From: Paenisporosarcina sp. FSL H8-0542
GTDB taxonomy: Bacteria > Bacillota > Bacilli > Bacillales_A > Planococcaceae
Assembly: GCF_038632915.1 (NCBI RefSeq)
Contig: NZ_CP152050.1
Coordinates: 2,573,001 to 2,637,000 of the forward strand
DNA length: 64,000 nt
Direction: 5' to 3'
The notes below the pieces were generated by a model that was given only the letters and a program-made list of their open reading frames with translations, did no database searches and had not been told where the DNA came from. Below, piece after piece: positions 55,502-62,942 of this stretch (within the stretch, counting starts at the first letter, position 1; the number at the start of each line of letters is the position of its first letter). Made by a program: the position numbers and the translations under genes.

Positions 55502-56830
55502 ATGAAGAAAATCGTCATCGTTGGAGCTGTTGCAGGAGGAGCGACTGTCGCTTCCCAAATTCGTTTTTATGACAAAAACGCAGAGATTGTTGTGTTCGAT
55601 CAGGATGATACGATGTCGTATGGTGCGTGCGGAATGCCGTATGTCATCGGAGGGAAAATTTCAGAGCACAATCGTTTGATTGCGGCAACTCCTGAAGAGT
55701 TTAAAAACGAGCGGAAAATCAATGTTTTTCTGAAACATCGTGTGACAAAAATTGATCGCCAGCTTAAGACGGTAGAAGTCTTGAATCTCGAGTCCCAGCA
55801 ATCCTTTAAAGAAACTTACGATTTTCTTATCCTCTCTCCAGGTGGTACACCGATTGTGCCTGAAACAACCGGTCTGGAAAGCGCGATCATGTTCACGTTG
55901 CGTAACTTCAGTGATATGAAAAAAATCAATGGATATATATCCACTGAGAAACCTAAAAGCTGTGTAATTGTGGGTGCTGGATTTATCGGTGTGGAAATGG
56001 CAGAAAATCTTGTTGACCTTGGTTTGAACGTATCAATTGTCGAAAAATCCCCTCAAGTGATGAACATCATGGACGTGGACTGCTCTACCCTTGTGGAAAA
56101 AGAGCTAAGTGATCATGGTGTGCGCGTATATAAGGAAGATTTTATTACCAATGTAAAGGGTTCTAATCTGGTTCTCGATTCTGGCAAAACGATCCAAGCC
56201 GATTTCATTCTTATGAGCATCGGTGTATCGCCCAATACGAAATTGGCTGAAGACGCTGGTTTAACGATTGGCGAAACGCGAGGGATTGTCACAAACGAAT
56301 ATTTGCAGACAAATGATGCTTATATATATGTAATCGGAGATGCTGCAGAAAATAAAGATTTCATCACTGGCGACGCCAAACGTGTTCCGCTAGCCTGGCC
56401 AGCTCATCGCCAGGCGTTTATCGTCGCGAAGCATATCACCGGAGAAAAAATTCCTTTCAAAGGATTACTTGGTACAACGATTTGCAAAGTCTTCTCACTG
56501 GATGTGGCATTAACTGGATTAAATGAGCGAACATTGAAAGATAGTCCGCTGAAGTTTGAAACGATTATTCAAAAATCTAAATCCAATGCTGGCTATTATC
56601 CGGACCATGCAAACATATTCTTGAAAGTTCATTATGATTCTGTAACCCGCAAAGTATTGGGTGCACAAGCAGTTGGTGGTAAAGGTATCGATAAACGAAT
56701 TGATGTCCTCTCCACTGCCATTTTTGCCGGTCTCACAATGGACGATTTACAAGCTTTGGAACTGGCCTATGCCCCTCCCTATTCATCACCAAAAGATCCC
56801 GTGAATATGGTCGGTTACCGAGCTAATTAG
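55502..56830 (+). CDS. cdr: CoA-disulfide reductase (pyridine nucleotide-disulfide oxidoreductase)
   Basis: A 442-residue FAD enzyme. N-terminal FAD site IVIVGAVAGGATVASQIR; single active-site cysteine Cys43 in SYGACGMPYVIGG, the hallmark of CoA-disulfide reductases; NAD(P)H site CVIVGAGFIGVEMAENL; FAD2 block YIYVIGDAAE; C-terminal dimerisation domain from about residue 325 with LGAQAVGGKGIDKRIDVL. It keeps coenzyme A reduced, important in bacilli with little glutathione. ATG 55502 lies 9 bases after GGAG; GTG 55496 is an alternative. Other members are NADH oxidases, but the lone Cys43 context favours CoADR. Confidence 0.88.
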   Translation: MKKIVIVGAVAGGATVASQIRFYDKNAEIVVFDQDDTMSYGACGMPYVIGGKISEHNRLIAATPEEFKNERKINVFLKHRVTKIDRQLKTVEVLNLESQQSFKETYDFLILSPGGTPIVPETTGLESAIMFTLRNFSDMKKINGYISTEKPKSCVIVGAGFIGVEMAENLVDLGLNVSIVEKSPQVMNIMDVDCSTLVEKELSDHGVRVYKEDFITNVKGSNLVLDSGKTIQADFILMSIGVSPNTKLAEDAGLTIGETRGIVTNEYLQTNDAYIYVIGDAAENKDFITGDAKRVPLAWPAHRQAFIVAKHITGEKIPFKGLLGTTICKVFSLDVALTGLNERTLKDSPLKFETIIQKSKSNAGYYPDHANIFLKVHYDSVTRKVLGAQAVGGKGIDKRIDVLSTAIFAGLTMDDLQALELAYAPPYSSPKDPVNMVGYRAN

Positions 56831-56840
56831 AAAAGCGAAA

Positions 56841-56964
56841 AGCGTCACTTTAGCTCGACGTCAGTGCTGGAAAGGTTCTCATTGCGACGAGTAACCGCAG
56901 GAGCAAGACCCATGCGAAAGCCTGCTTTCGCCTGAGGTTCTGAAGCTTAGGTGCGAGCTGACGC
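56841..56964. repeat. Dispersed repeat fragment with nested hairpins
   Basis: Outer inverted pair AGCGTCA (56841-56847) / TGACGCT near 56958-56964, an inner perfect hairpin GCGAAAG-cct-GCTTTCGC, and the TTGCGACGAGTAACCGCAGG unit at 56882 that also occurs in tandem in copy B (32881, 32914). It is GC-rich, non-coding and lies after the CoA-disulfide reductase gene, where it may also act as a 3' hairpin. Confidence 0.65.
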
Positions 56965-57032
56965 TTAGAACTAGACATCGCGATCATTGAAAGAATTAAT
57001 ATTTCAGTAGAATCCATCTTAATGAAATTGAA

Positions 57033-57071
57033 AAAATCGCTTGGGACTGTATGTTGTCTCAAGCGATTTTT
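57033..57071. terminator. Bidirectional terminator
   Basis: AAAATCGCTTG.GAC-tgtatgtt-GTC.CAAGCGATTTT with T-run on the plus strand. Confidence 0.8.
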
Positions 57072-57120
57072 GTTTTTCGAGGAATATTGCTATGCGTTGG
57101 TAATCCTTTTGAAAAATCAT

Positions 57121-57156
57121 TATATAGTTGACTGAGTCAACTATATACATTATACT
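57121..57156 (+). promoter_or_regulatory. Sigma-A promoter overlapped by a perfect palindromic operator
   Basis: TATATAGTTGACT-g-AGTCAACTATATA (57121-57147) is a perfect 27-base inverted repeat. It covers the -35 TTGACT (57128-57133); the -10 TATACT (57151-57156) follows after 17 bases. This is the arrangement of an autorepressed MarR-type gene, and the next gene encodes a MarR domain. Confidence 0.85.
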
Positions 57157-57197
57157 CTTTTTAGTTTAAAATTTCTGAATATTGAGGAGGAGTTTTT

Positions 57198-58136
57198 ATG
57201 GAAACAATTCATTATGTAGAAAAAATCCGGAAATTCAACAGGTTTTATGCAAATGTTTTAGGTAAAATCGATCAAGAAATTTATAATCAACCTTTTCCAT
57301 TAACAGAGGCGCGGGTTATCACTGAACTCAATTATAGAAATGGTTGTACTGCAACTGAAGTCAGAGAAAAACTTGGAATAGACAGAGGTTATATGAGCCG
57401 AATTGTACAGCGATTTGAGGACGAAAATATTATCATTAAAAAACAGTCAACAGAGGATAAACGTCAATATTCCCTCTTTCTAACACAATATGGCAAAGAA
57501 ATTTTCAATGACTTGGTTGAAAATGCAAATAGCGGAGTAGATAAAATGATTCAAAATTTATCAAAGAAACATCTGACAGAGCTAGTCCAATCTATGGAAT
57601 CAATCGAATCGATTTATTCAAATGAAAATGATTCCTCACTGGTTGTCTCCATTCATCCATTTCAACCCGGAGATATTGGATATGTCGCCCACCTACATGG
57701 AAGGTTATATGCAAAGACATATAAATTCGGACGAATCTTTGAATATTACGTCATGAAAGGTTTAACTGAATTTATGATCGATACGGATGGTGGAGAGTTA
57801 TGGGTTGCTGAAGTGAATGGTGATATCGTTGGTTCGATTGCAATTACTAAGTCGAGTGAAAACGTAGCACAGCTAAGATGGTTTGTTTTAGATGAAAACT
57901 TTCAAGGAATGGGCTTAGGAAAAAAACTAATGGAGCATGCTCTTAATTTCTGCCAGGCACAAAATTATCAGCATGTGTTCTTATGGACGGTAAGCACGCT
58001 CGAGACCGCTCGATATCTTTACAAAAAGTATAATTTTAGGCTGACCGAAGAAAAACCAAATGAAGAATGGACTGGAGAGCAATTAATAGAAGAACGATGG
58101 GATCTTGACTTTTCCGATGCAAACCAATCAAAATAA
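57198..58136 (+). CDS. MarR-family regulator fused to GNAT acetyltransferase
   Basis: A 312-residue fusion. Residues 1-145 are a MarR winged-helix domain (LTEARVITELNYRNGCTATE, VREKLGIDRGYMSRIVQRFE, then the wing KKQSTEDKRQYSLFLTQYG); residues 150-305 are a GNAT domain (ELWVAEVNGDIVGSIAI, FQGMGLGKKLMEHAL with the acetyl-CoA loop, ETARYLYKKYNFRLTEEK). This two-domain architecture is known, but targets are mostly unknown. It probably binds the palindrome in its own promoter and acetylates a small molecule or protein; which one is not visible. ATG 57198 has GAGGAGG 7 bases upstream. No target gene is adjacent. Confidence 0.88.
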   Translation: METIHYVEKIRKFNRFYANVLGKIDQEIYNQPFPLTEARVITELNYRNGCTATEVREKLGIDRGYMSRIVQRFEDENIIIKKQSTEDKRQYSLFLTQYGKEIFNDLVENANSGVDKMIQNLSKKHLTELVQSMESIESIYSNENDSSLVVSIHPFQPGDIGYVAHLHGRLYAKTYKFGRIFEYYVMKGLTEFMIDTDGGELWVAEVNGDIVGSIAITKSSENVAQLRWFVLDENFQGMGLGKKLMEHALNFCQAQNYQHVFLWTVSTLETARYLYKKYNFRLTEEKPNEEWTGEQLIEERWDLDFSDANQSK

Positions 58137-58323
58137 AAACGAAAAATCAATCTTGTTGGATTCATTACCGATGGGAAAAGCTTATCCTCTTTGGAAGTAT
58201 TATAAGATGATGGGGATGTTATGCTTTCTGTTTATACATAAGTATGTTCTTTTAGAACCATTGAACATAAGTAAAAGAATAGAAAAAACTTTCACTTGGT
58301 AAAGCGAGGACTCACTAAAAATT

Positions 58324-58358
58324 AAGCCGGTTATTCCAATTAATAGGAAAACCGGCTT
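58324..58358. terminator. Terminator between the MarR-GNAT and amylase-like genes
   Basis: AAGCCGGTT.TTCC-aattaat-AGGA.AACCGGCTT. It lies about 190 bases after the MarR-GNAT stop and 60 after the converging gene's stop. Confidence 0.7.
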
Positions 58359-58418
58359 GATCATTGGGTACACGATTTTGCTGCTGGTGGTATACAGTCC
58401 CATGCAATAGAATTACAA

Positions 58419-59876
58419 CTATCCTATATTTTTCTTTTCATCTAATTTTCGTTGCTTACCTTTGCGCCAAACAAGATAAATGAAGAACATGAATAGAATG
58501 TAGACTAAAACAAGAGCTGCTAAATACCCTTTATTGATTCCTTTATCATCAGTTACTTGATAAAATTCGGCAATTTCTCTGTCCACTACCAGACGATAGT
58601 TTCCATCATCTCTTTGTCGTAAAATATCCCCTTCAATTAAACCACGAAGTTGTTTATTATCGCCAACCACTTCTCGTGGGATATCAAAGCTTTGAGTACC
58701 ACCTGTATTGTTGATGGCGACAATCCAAGTTTCCTCATCATTCGAACGTTCATACACCATCAAGCCGGCTTCGTTATATAACATTTCCATTGAACCTGTC
58801 CGAAATGCTGCTGAATCATTTCGAAGCGATTGTACATCTCCAATATATTCAATCAATTCTTCATCAGTCTTAAAGTCCATAATCGGGTGAGAAGCTGGAG
58901 GCTTCTCTCCGTTTACTGCAATCTCAGAACCGTAAGTCATCATTGGTATACCGGGCATTGACAATAAAGTAGCCATTGCCATTTTCCAACGTGTAGGCGG
59001 AAACATATTTTCTTCGGCCGCATTGGCGGTGAATCGTTTTGAATTGATCGTATCAATTTGATGGATGACTGGATTTTCAGTCGATATTTCTTCCAATGCC
59101 TTTGAATCTAAATCTACATTTTTGAAAATGTTTCGATACATATCTTCTTGTCCACTTACTAATGTGGCATCGAATTTAGCTTCACTAGATTCGGAACTGA
59201 GCACAGATAAATGTTCATTGTCTTTTTTAAGGCTCTCGATCAATGAATTTAAAAACGCAGAATCGATTCCTTCAATTTCAGTCAATCGCACGGCATCTAC
59301 TTTATATTTTTTTACAAAATCAAGCGCTGCCTGTTCAATCGCTTTTTGTGCATCTTCATTTGTTAAATCCCATGAGATCGTTCCATCTTCATTGGATTGT
59401 ACCCAGGAAGCCTTGTCCTTATCTTTTGCCCAAACGTGCTTCGCACTTACATTTTGAAGCGGTAAATCAATCATGACGCTCATGTTGTTTTTATGCGCTT
59501 TTTTGATCAAAGCTGTAAGCTCTTCGGATGTCCCAAAATGACGTTCTAGTTGCCCGTAATCCATGACACGTTTCCCGTCATATGTCTCTGTTGAAAAGAC
59601 GGGTCCTAAAGACACCATCGTAAAGCCCATCTTTTGGATGTGATCCAATTTTTCCGCCACACCTTCGAAATCGCCACCTGCAAATGCACTGGGCTCCCTC
59701 GCATCAACTTCAAAATCATTTTCAATTGTTTTATTGAAATAGCGGTCGACTAGTAAGTCGTATATACTTTCGTTTTGAATGGATTGTTTTGATGCCGCCT
59801 GTGTAGTTAACGGGGCAATCAAACCCATAAGTAATGTTGCTGCAATTGTTGCACGAATCCATTTATCTATTTTCAA
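58419..59876 (-). CDS. Membrane-anchored alpha-amylase-like protein with degenerate active site
   Basis: A 485-residue protein: signal peptide (cleavage near APLTTQAAS), a GH13-type barrel from about residue 36 (ESIYDLLVDRYFN, LDHIQKMGFTMVSLGPVF), a C-terminal beta domain, and a final membrane helix (about 450-470) followed by KGKQRKLDEKK. GH13 active-site motifs are damaged: region I reads DLPLQNVS instead of D...NH, and region II reads VDAVRLTE with Thr199 where the nucleophile Asp should be. So it is probably not a normal hydrolase; it may bind glucans or have another role at the cell surface. ATG 59876 follows AGAGGAGG. Monocistronic. Confidence 0.82.
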   Translation of the reverse strand: MKIDKWIRATIAATLLMGLIAPLTTQAASKQSIQNESIYDLLVDRYFNKTIENDFEVDAREPSAFAGGDFEGVAEKLDHIQKMGFTMVSLGPVFSTETYDGKRVMDYGQLERHFGTSEELTALIKKAHKNNMSVMIDLPLQNVSAKHVWAKDKDKASWVQSNEDGTISWDLTNEDAQKAIEQAALDFVKKYKVDAVRLTEIEGIDSAFLNSLIESLKKDNEHLSVLSSESSEAKFDATLVSGQEDMYRNIFKNVDLDSKALEEISTENPVIHQIDTINSKRFTANAAEENMFPPTRWKMAMATLLSMPGIPMMTYGSEIAVNGEKPPASHPIMDFKTDEELIEYIGDVQSLRNDSAAFRTGSMEMLYNEAGLMVYERSNDEETWIVAINNTGGTQSFDIPREVVGDNKQLRGLIEGDILRQRDDGNYRLVVDREIAEFYQVTDDKGINKGYLAALVLVYILFMFFIYLVWRKGKQRKLDEKKNIG

Positions 59877-60084
59877 TTGAGGTCCTCCTCTAACGAATCT
59901 TCCTACGTTATTTTATCAAACGGAACATTGCCACGCCATGATTAGCAAAGATTTAAGTAGTATTTACGTCAAAACTGTGAAAAATAACATGGATACCTCA
60001 AGGAACCTTGTAAGAGTCCGATTCCACCTAAACCTCCAGATTTCCCAACTAACCCTCCACTGACCTTCAAATCACGCAATAAAA

Positions 60085-60121
60085 AAACCACTTCACTCCA
60101 AATAAATGAAGTAAAGTGGTT
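60085..60121 (-). terminator. Terminator of yisL
   Basis: AAACCACTT.ACT...AGT.AAGTGGTTT on the minus strand, followed by TTTTTTATTG; about 12 bases after the stop codon. Confidence 0.8.
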
Positions 60122-60132
60122 TCTTCCTTTGT

Positions 60133-60504
60133 TTATGCTAAAAAGCTGCTGCCTAATGGTAATGAGAACCCTAGGAACATTGTGATAAACAAGAACACAA
60201 ACAATAATACCCAAAACATCGTTGTTGGTTTTTGTTTTTTCATACGAACCAAAATCATTTCCATCATGCCGATGACTAAAATTCCACCAAGGAACTTAAA
60301 TCCATAAAGCATGCCCATATCGGAATCCATGCCAACCATGAACAATGCCACACCTGTCAAAATGATGAATACGTAAACTAAACGTAACACCATATGTGTG
60401 ATTTTTTGTCCTTTGCCTGTCTTAAGTAAAACAGAGACAAAGAACAAGATAATACCTAGTACCCAAGCTGTAATGTGTAAGTGCGTGTTAGCTAAAAAAT
60501 CCAA
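60133..60504 (-). CDS. yisL: UPF0344 membrane protein (YisL)
   Basis: A 123-residue protein with four membrane helices (residues roughly 10-28, 37-56, 63-85, 97-118). The THLHITAWVLGIILFFVSVL start, and GQKITHMVLRLVYVFIILTG and YGFKFLGGILVIGMMEMIL blocks are those of YisL/UPF0344; function unknown. The start is TTG 60504, 7 bases after GAGGTGA; a GTG at 60513 lies inside that site. As in B. subtilis, it is next to yisK. Confidence 0.82.
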   Translation of the reverse strand: MDFLANTHLHITAWVLGIILFFVSVLLKTGKGQKITHMVLRLVYVFIILTGVALFMVGMDSDMGMLYGFKFLGGILVIGMMEMILVRMKKQKPTTMFWVLLFVFLFITMFLGFSLPLGSSFLA

Positions 60505-60610
60505 AATCGTCACCTCATCTAATTAATCGTTCAATTCTATCGTATCATATCTCGCTGACTAATAAACTTTTTAACCTACTAGTTTCAATTTATAAAAAAA
60601 GTGTGAATCT

Positions 60611-60697
60611 CTGCTCCCTTTCCGCGGACGAACTGACAAGCCACCTCTGGCCAACAGGATGTTGGTCACGAAGGTGTTGCCACAAAATTGCATTTCG
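60611..60697. repeat. Dispersed repeat, 5' part only
   Basis: CTGCTCCCTTTCCGCGGACG, AACTGACAAGCC, hairpin CCAACAGGATGTTGG, GTCACGAAGGTGTTGCCACA and AAATTGCATTT. It matches the first 85 bases of copies A and B and stops at the point where B enters its 33-base tandem. Confidence 0.78.
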
Positions 60698-60799
60698 TTC
60701 GTTTATTCTCACTGAAGAGTTTTGGCAATCCATTTTTCAGCAGGAGTCACGAAGATTCTCTTATTCAATAACATGATGTTACAAAGCCTAAATAAATCT

Positions 60800-61702
60800 T
60801 TATTCAAATCGGTTTACCAATGTGCCAATTCCTTCAACAGACACCTTCACTGTATCACCGGCTACCAAAAATTTTGGGGGATTAAAGCCTTTTCCCACAC
60901 CAGAAGGAGTTCCTGTCAAAATTACATCTCCGGGTTCAAGTGTTACCAATGCAGAAATTTGTGCAATCAATTCTTCTACAGAAAAAATCATATCATCTGT
61001 ATGTCCATTTTGGCGTACTTCGTCATTCACTTTTGTCACAATGGATAGATTTTGCGGATTTGGTAACTCGTCTTTCGTCACTAAATATGGACCCATCGGA
61101 CAAGATCCTTTCAAGCTTTTGCCAAGGAAAAATTGCTGGTGTTTCTTCTGTAAATCACGCGCTGTTAAATCGTTTGCGATTGTATAGCCAAACACATGAT
61201 CATAAGCAAGTTTTTTAGGAATATTTTCTCCCTTTTTACTGATAACAACGGCCAGTTCACCTTCATAGTCATATGAAGAAGTGGCATCTGAATGTACTGA
61301 AAGTAATTCTCCGTCTGCTGCAATTGTTGTCGGTGATTTTGTGAAAATCATCAAATGTTCTGGTGCAGCTTCTGAACCCATTTCTTTTGCATGCTCTGCA
61401 TAGTTTCGACCCACACCAAAAATATTTTTCGGTGTTCGTGGAATCGGAGATAGCCATTCGATGCTTGTAAATGGTCGTTTGAATTGATTCGGCTCTTCAG
61501 AATTCAGAGCAGCATCTGCGAGCTTACGCATCTGCTCAACAAAATCCATTCCTTTTTCAATTCCATCAACAATGGTCTGAGGAAAATCGGGCAACACTTG
61601 GAGCGTCTGTTGTATCGCCACCACGTCCCATATGGCTTCTTCTTTCTTCACCTTGGGACCGAAACGAATTTGACCTTCATAACGAAAAGAAACGATTTTC
61701 AT
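60800..61702 (-). CDS. yisK: Fumarylacetoacetate hydrolase family protein (YisK)
   Basis: A 300-residue FAH-superfamily enzyme. An N-terminal cap (about 1-90) is followed by the catalytic domain: PKNIFGVGRNYAEHAKEMGS, YDYEGELAVVISKKG (the E-x-E metal ligands), GYTIANDLTARDLQKKHQQF, and LEPGDVILTGTPSGVGKGFNPP. In B. subtilis YisK has been described as an oxaloacetate decarboxylase that also interacts with Mbl. ATG 61702 follows GAGGGAGTG. The gene lies before yisL with about 300 bases between, partly filled by the dispersed repeat. Confidence 0.88.
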   Translation of the reverse strand: MKIVSFRYEGQIRFGPKVKKEEAIWDVVAIQQTLQVLPDFPQTIVDGIEKGMDFVEQMRKLADAALNSEEPNQFKRPFTSIEWLSPIPRTPKNIFGVGRNYAEHAKEMGSEAAPEHLMIFTKSPTTIAADGELLSVHSDATSSYDYEGELAVVISKKGENIPKKLAYDHVFGYTIANDLTARDLQKKHQQFFLGKSLKGSCPMGPYLVTKDELPNPQNLSIVTKVNDEVRQNGHTDDMIFSVEELIAQISALVTLEPGDVILTGTPSGVGKGFNPPKFLVAGDTVKVSVEGIGTLVNRFE

Positions 61703-61778
61703 ACACTGACACTCCCTCTGAATGAAATTTTGTTTAATTCAGTCTACGATACTTCGACAAATTTTTCATCGATTTTTT

Positions 61779-62942
61779 TTATTTAATTTTTCCATACGTC
61801 GCTCTTTTCCAGAGCATTTCAATCGGTCCTTGCTTAAACTTGGATAACCAGATTTCTGCGAATATTATTTGGACGATAAAGATTCCGACAGCTAGCCAAG
61901 TTCCTGTCAATACATCCACTTTGCCATACAAGCCAAACCCATAAGAATAAAAGATGGTGGTGGCAATGACTGATTGTGTTAAATATGTCGTCATGGACAT
62001 TCTTCCAACTTTAGCAACAGGCGAGAAGAGCTTACGGAAGACAGTTAATTGACATAACAGTGCAATCAGTCCTGCATAGCCAATAGCGACCAAGGGACCT
62101 CCAAATATATCTTGCACATACATTGTGAAAAAGTCCGCTTCTTTTGTGAAAGGCAAGAACTTGATGAAATAGCCCACTGCCAATGTTAGTACCGTCAATC
62201 CAATCCAAAAAATCTTCTTCTCTGATGTGCGTTCAATCAATTTCGCTTTAGCCGCCGCAGCACCAAGCAGCATATAAGGGAAAATCGTTATACCTATTAA
62301 TAATAAGGTCCCCGACTCAATATTGGCATAGCTCCAATCGGCTGCCCGCTGAATGAAAATATCAGTCCAGCTTCCAGAACCAAATGCCAGGATAGAAGAT
62401 TCAATCTCCTGTACACCGGCATAAAATTCTTGGCCAGTTTGCGCTGCGTAATAAAGTAAAAACGAGAAACCTAAGTTCGGTATGAGATAAAGAGGTAACG
62501 CAATTCCAAGTAACCAGCCACTTGAAAGTCGCAACAACAAAATGATAATAAACCCACTCAGTGCATATGTGATCAATATGTCACCTGACCAAATAAGGAA
62601 AGCATGTAGAATTCCGATGATCAATAATACGCTTAACCTGCGTATTGCAAGTGGTAGGAAAGATCCTCCTCGTTGCTTTGATTTAAGGAATTGCATCATC
62701 AATCCATAGCCAAATAGCATGGAAAATAAAGGATATACACTTCCTTGTAACACTATATCTATCCATTGAAACGTTTCTTTATCACTCAGATCTGTATACC
62801 AAGTGTACGGATTTATGTAGTAATAGGGAGTATGAAACGCCAGCATATTGACGATAAAAATCCCTAGGAGTGAGAAGCCGCGCATCATATCGATTGCAAC
62901 GACCCGTTCCTGTAATTCTGTAGGTCTTAAATTCACCTTCAA
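61779..62942 (-). CDS. DUF418 family membrane protein (YeiB type)
   Basis: A 387-residue protein with about ten membrane helices. It has the family start RVVAIDMMRGFSLLGIFIVN and the C-terminal DUF418 block VAKVGRMSMTTYLTQSVIAT, TIFYSYGFGLYG and EIWLSKFKQGPIEMLWKRAT. The layout resembles membrane acyltransferases (the opening DxxRG and the T-YL-QS segment), but no substrate is known. ATG 62942 overlaps the stop of the addA gene by four bases, so it is translated from the same transcript, an association without obvious functional logic. Confidence 0.83.
   Translation of the reverse strand: MKVNLRPTELQERVVAIDMMRGFSLLGIFIVNMLAFHTPYYYINPYTWYTDLSDKETFQWIDIVLQGSVYPLFSMLFGYGLMMQFLKSKQRGGSFLPLAIRRLSVLLIIGILHAFLIWSGDILITYALSGFIIILLLRLSSGWLLGIALPLYLIPNLGFSFLLYYAAQTGQEFYAGVQEIESSILAFGSGSWTDIFIQRAADWSYANIESGTLLLIGITIFPYMLLGAAAAKAKLIERTSEKKIFWIGLTVLTLAVGYFIKFLPFTKEADFFTMYVQDIFGGPLVAIGYAGLIALLCQLTVFRKLFSPVAKVGRMSMTTYLTQSVIATTIFYSYGFGLYGKVDVLTGTWLAVGIFIVQIIFAEIWLSKFKQGPIEMLWKRATYGKIK

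Larger units (their letters stand above)
56965..57197. other. Remaining intergenic region before the MarR-GNAT gene
   Basis: Contains a terminator (57033-57071) and the promoter/operator of the next gene (57121-57156). With the repeat fragment the gene-free stretch is about 365 bases. No further gene seen. Confidence 0.5.
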
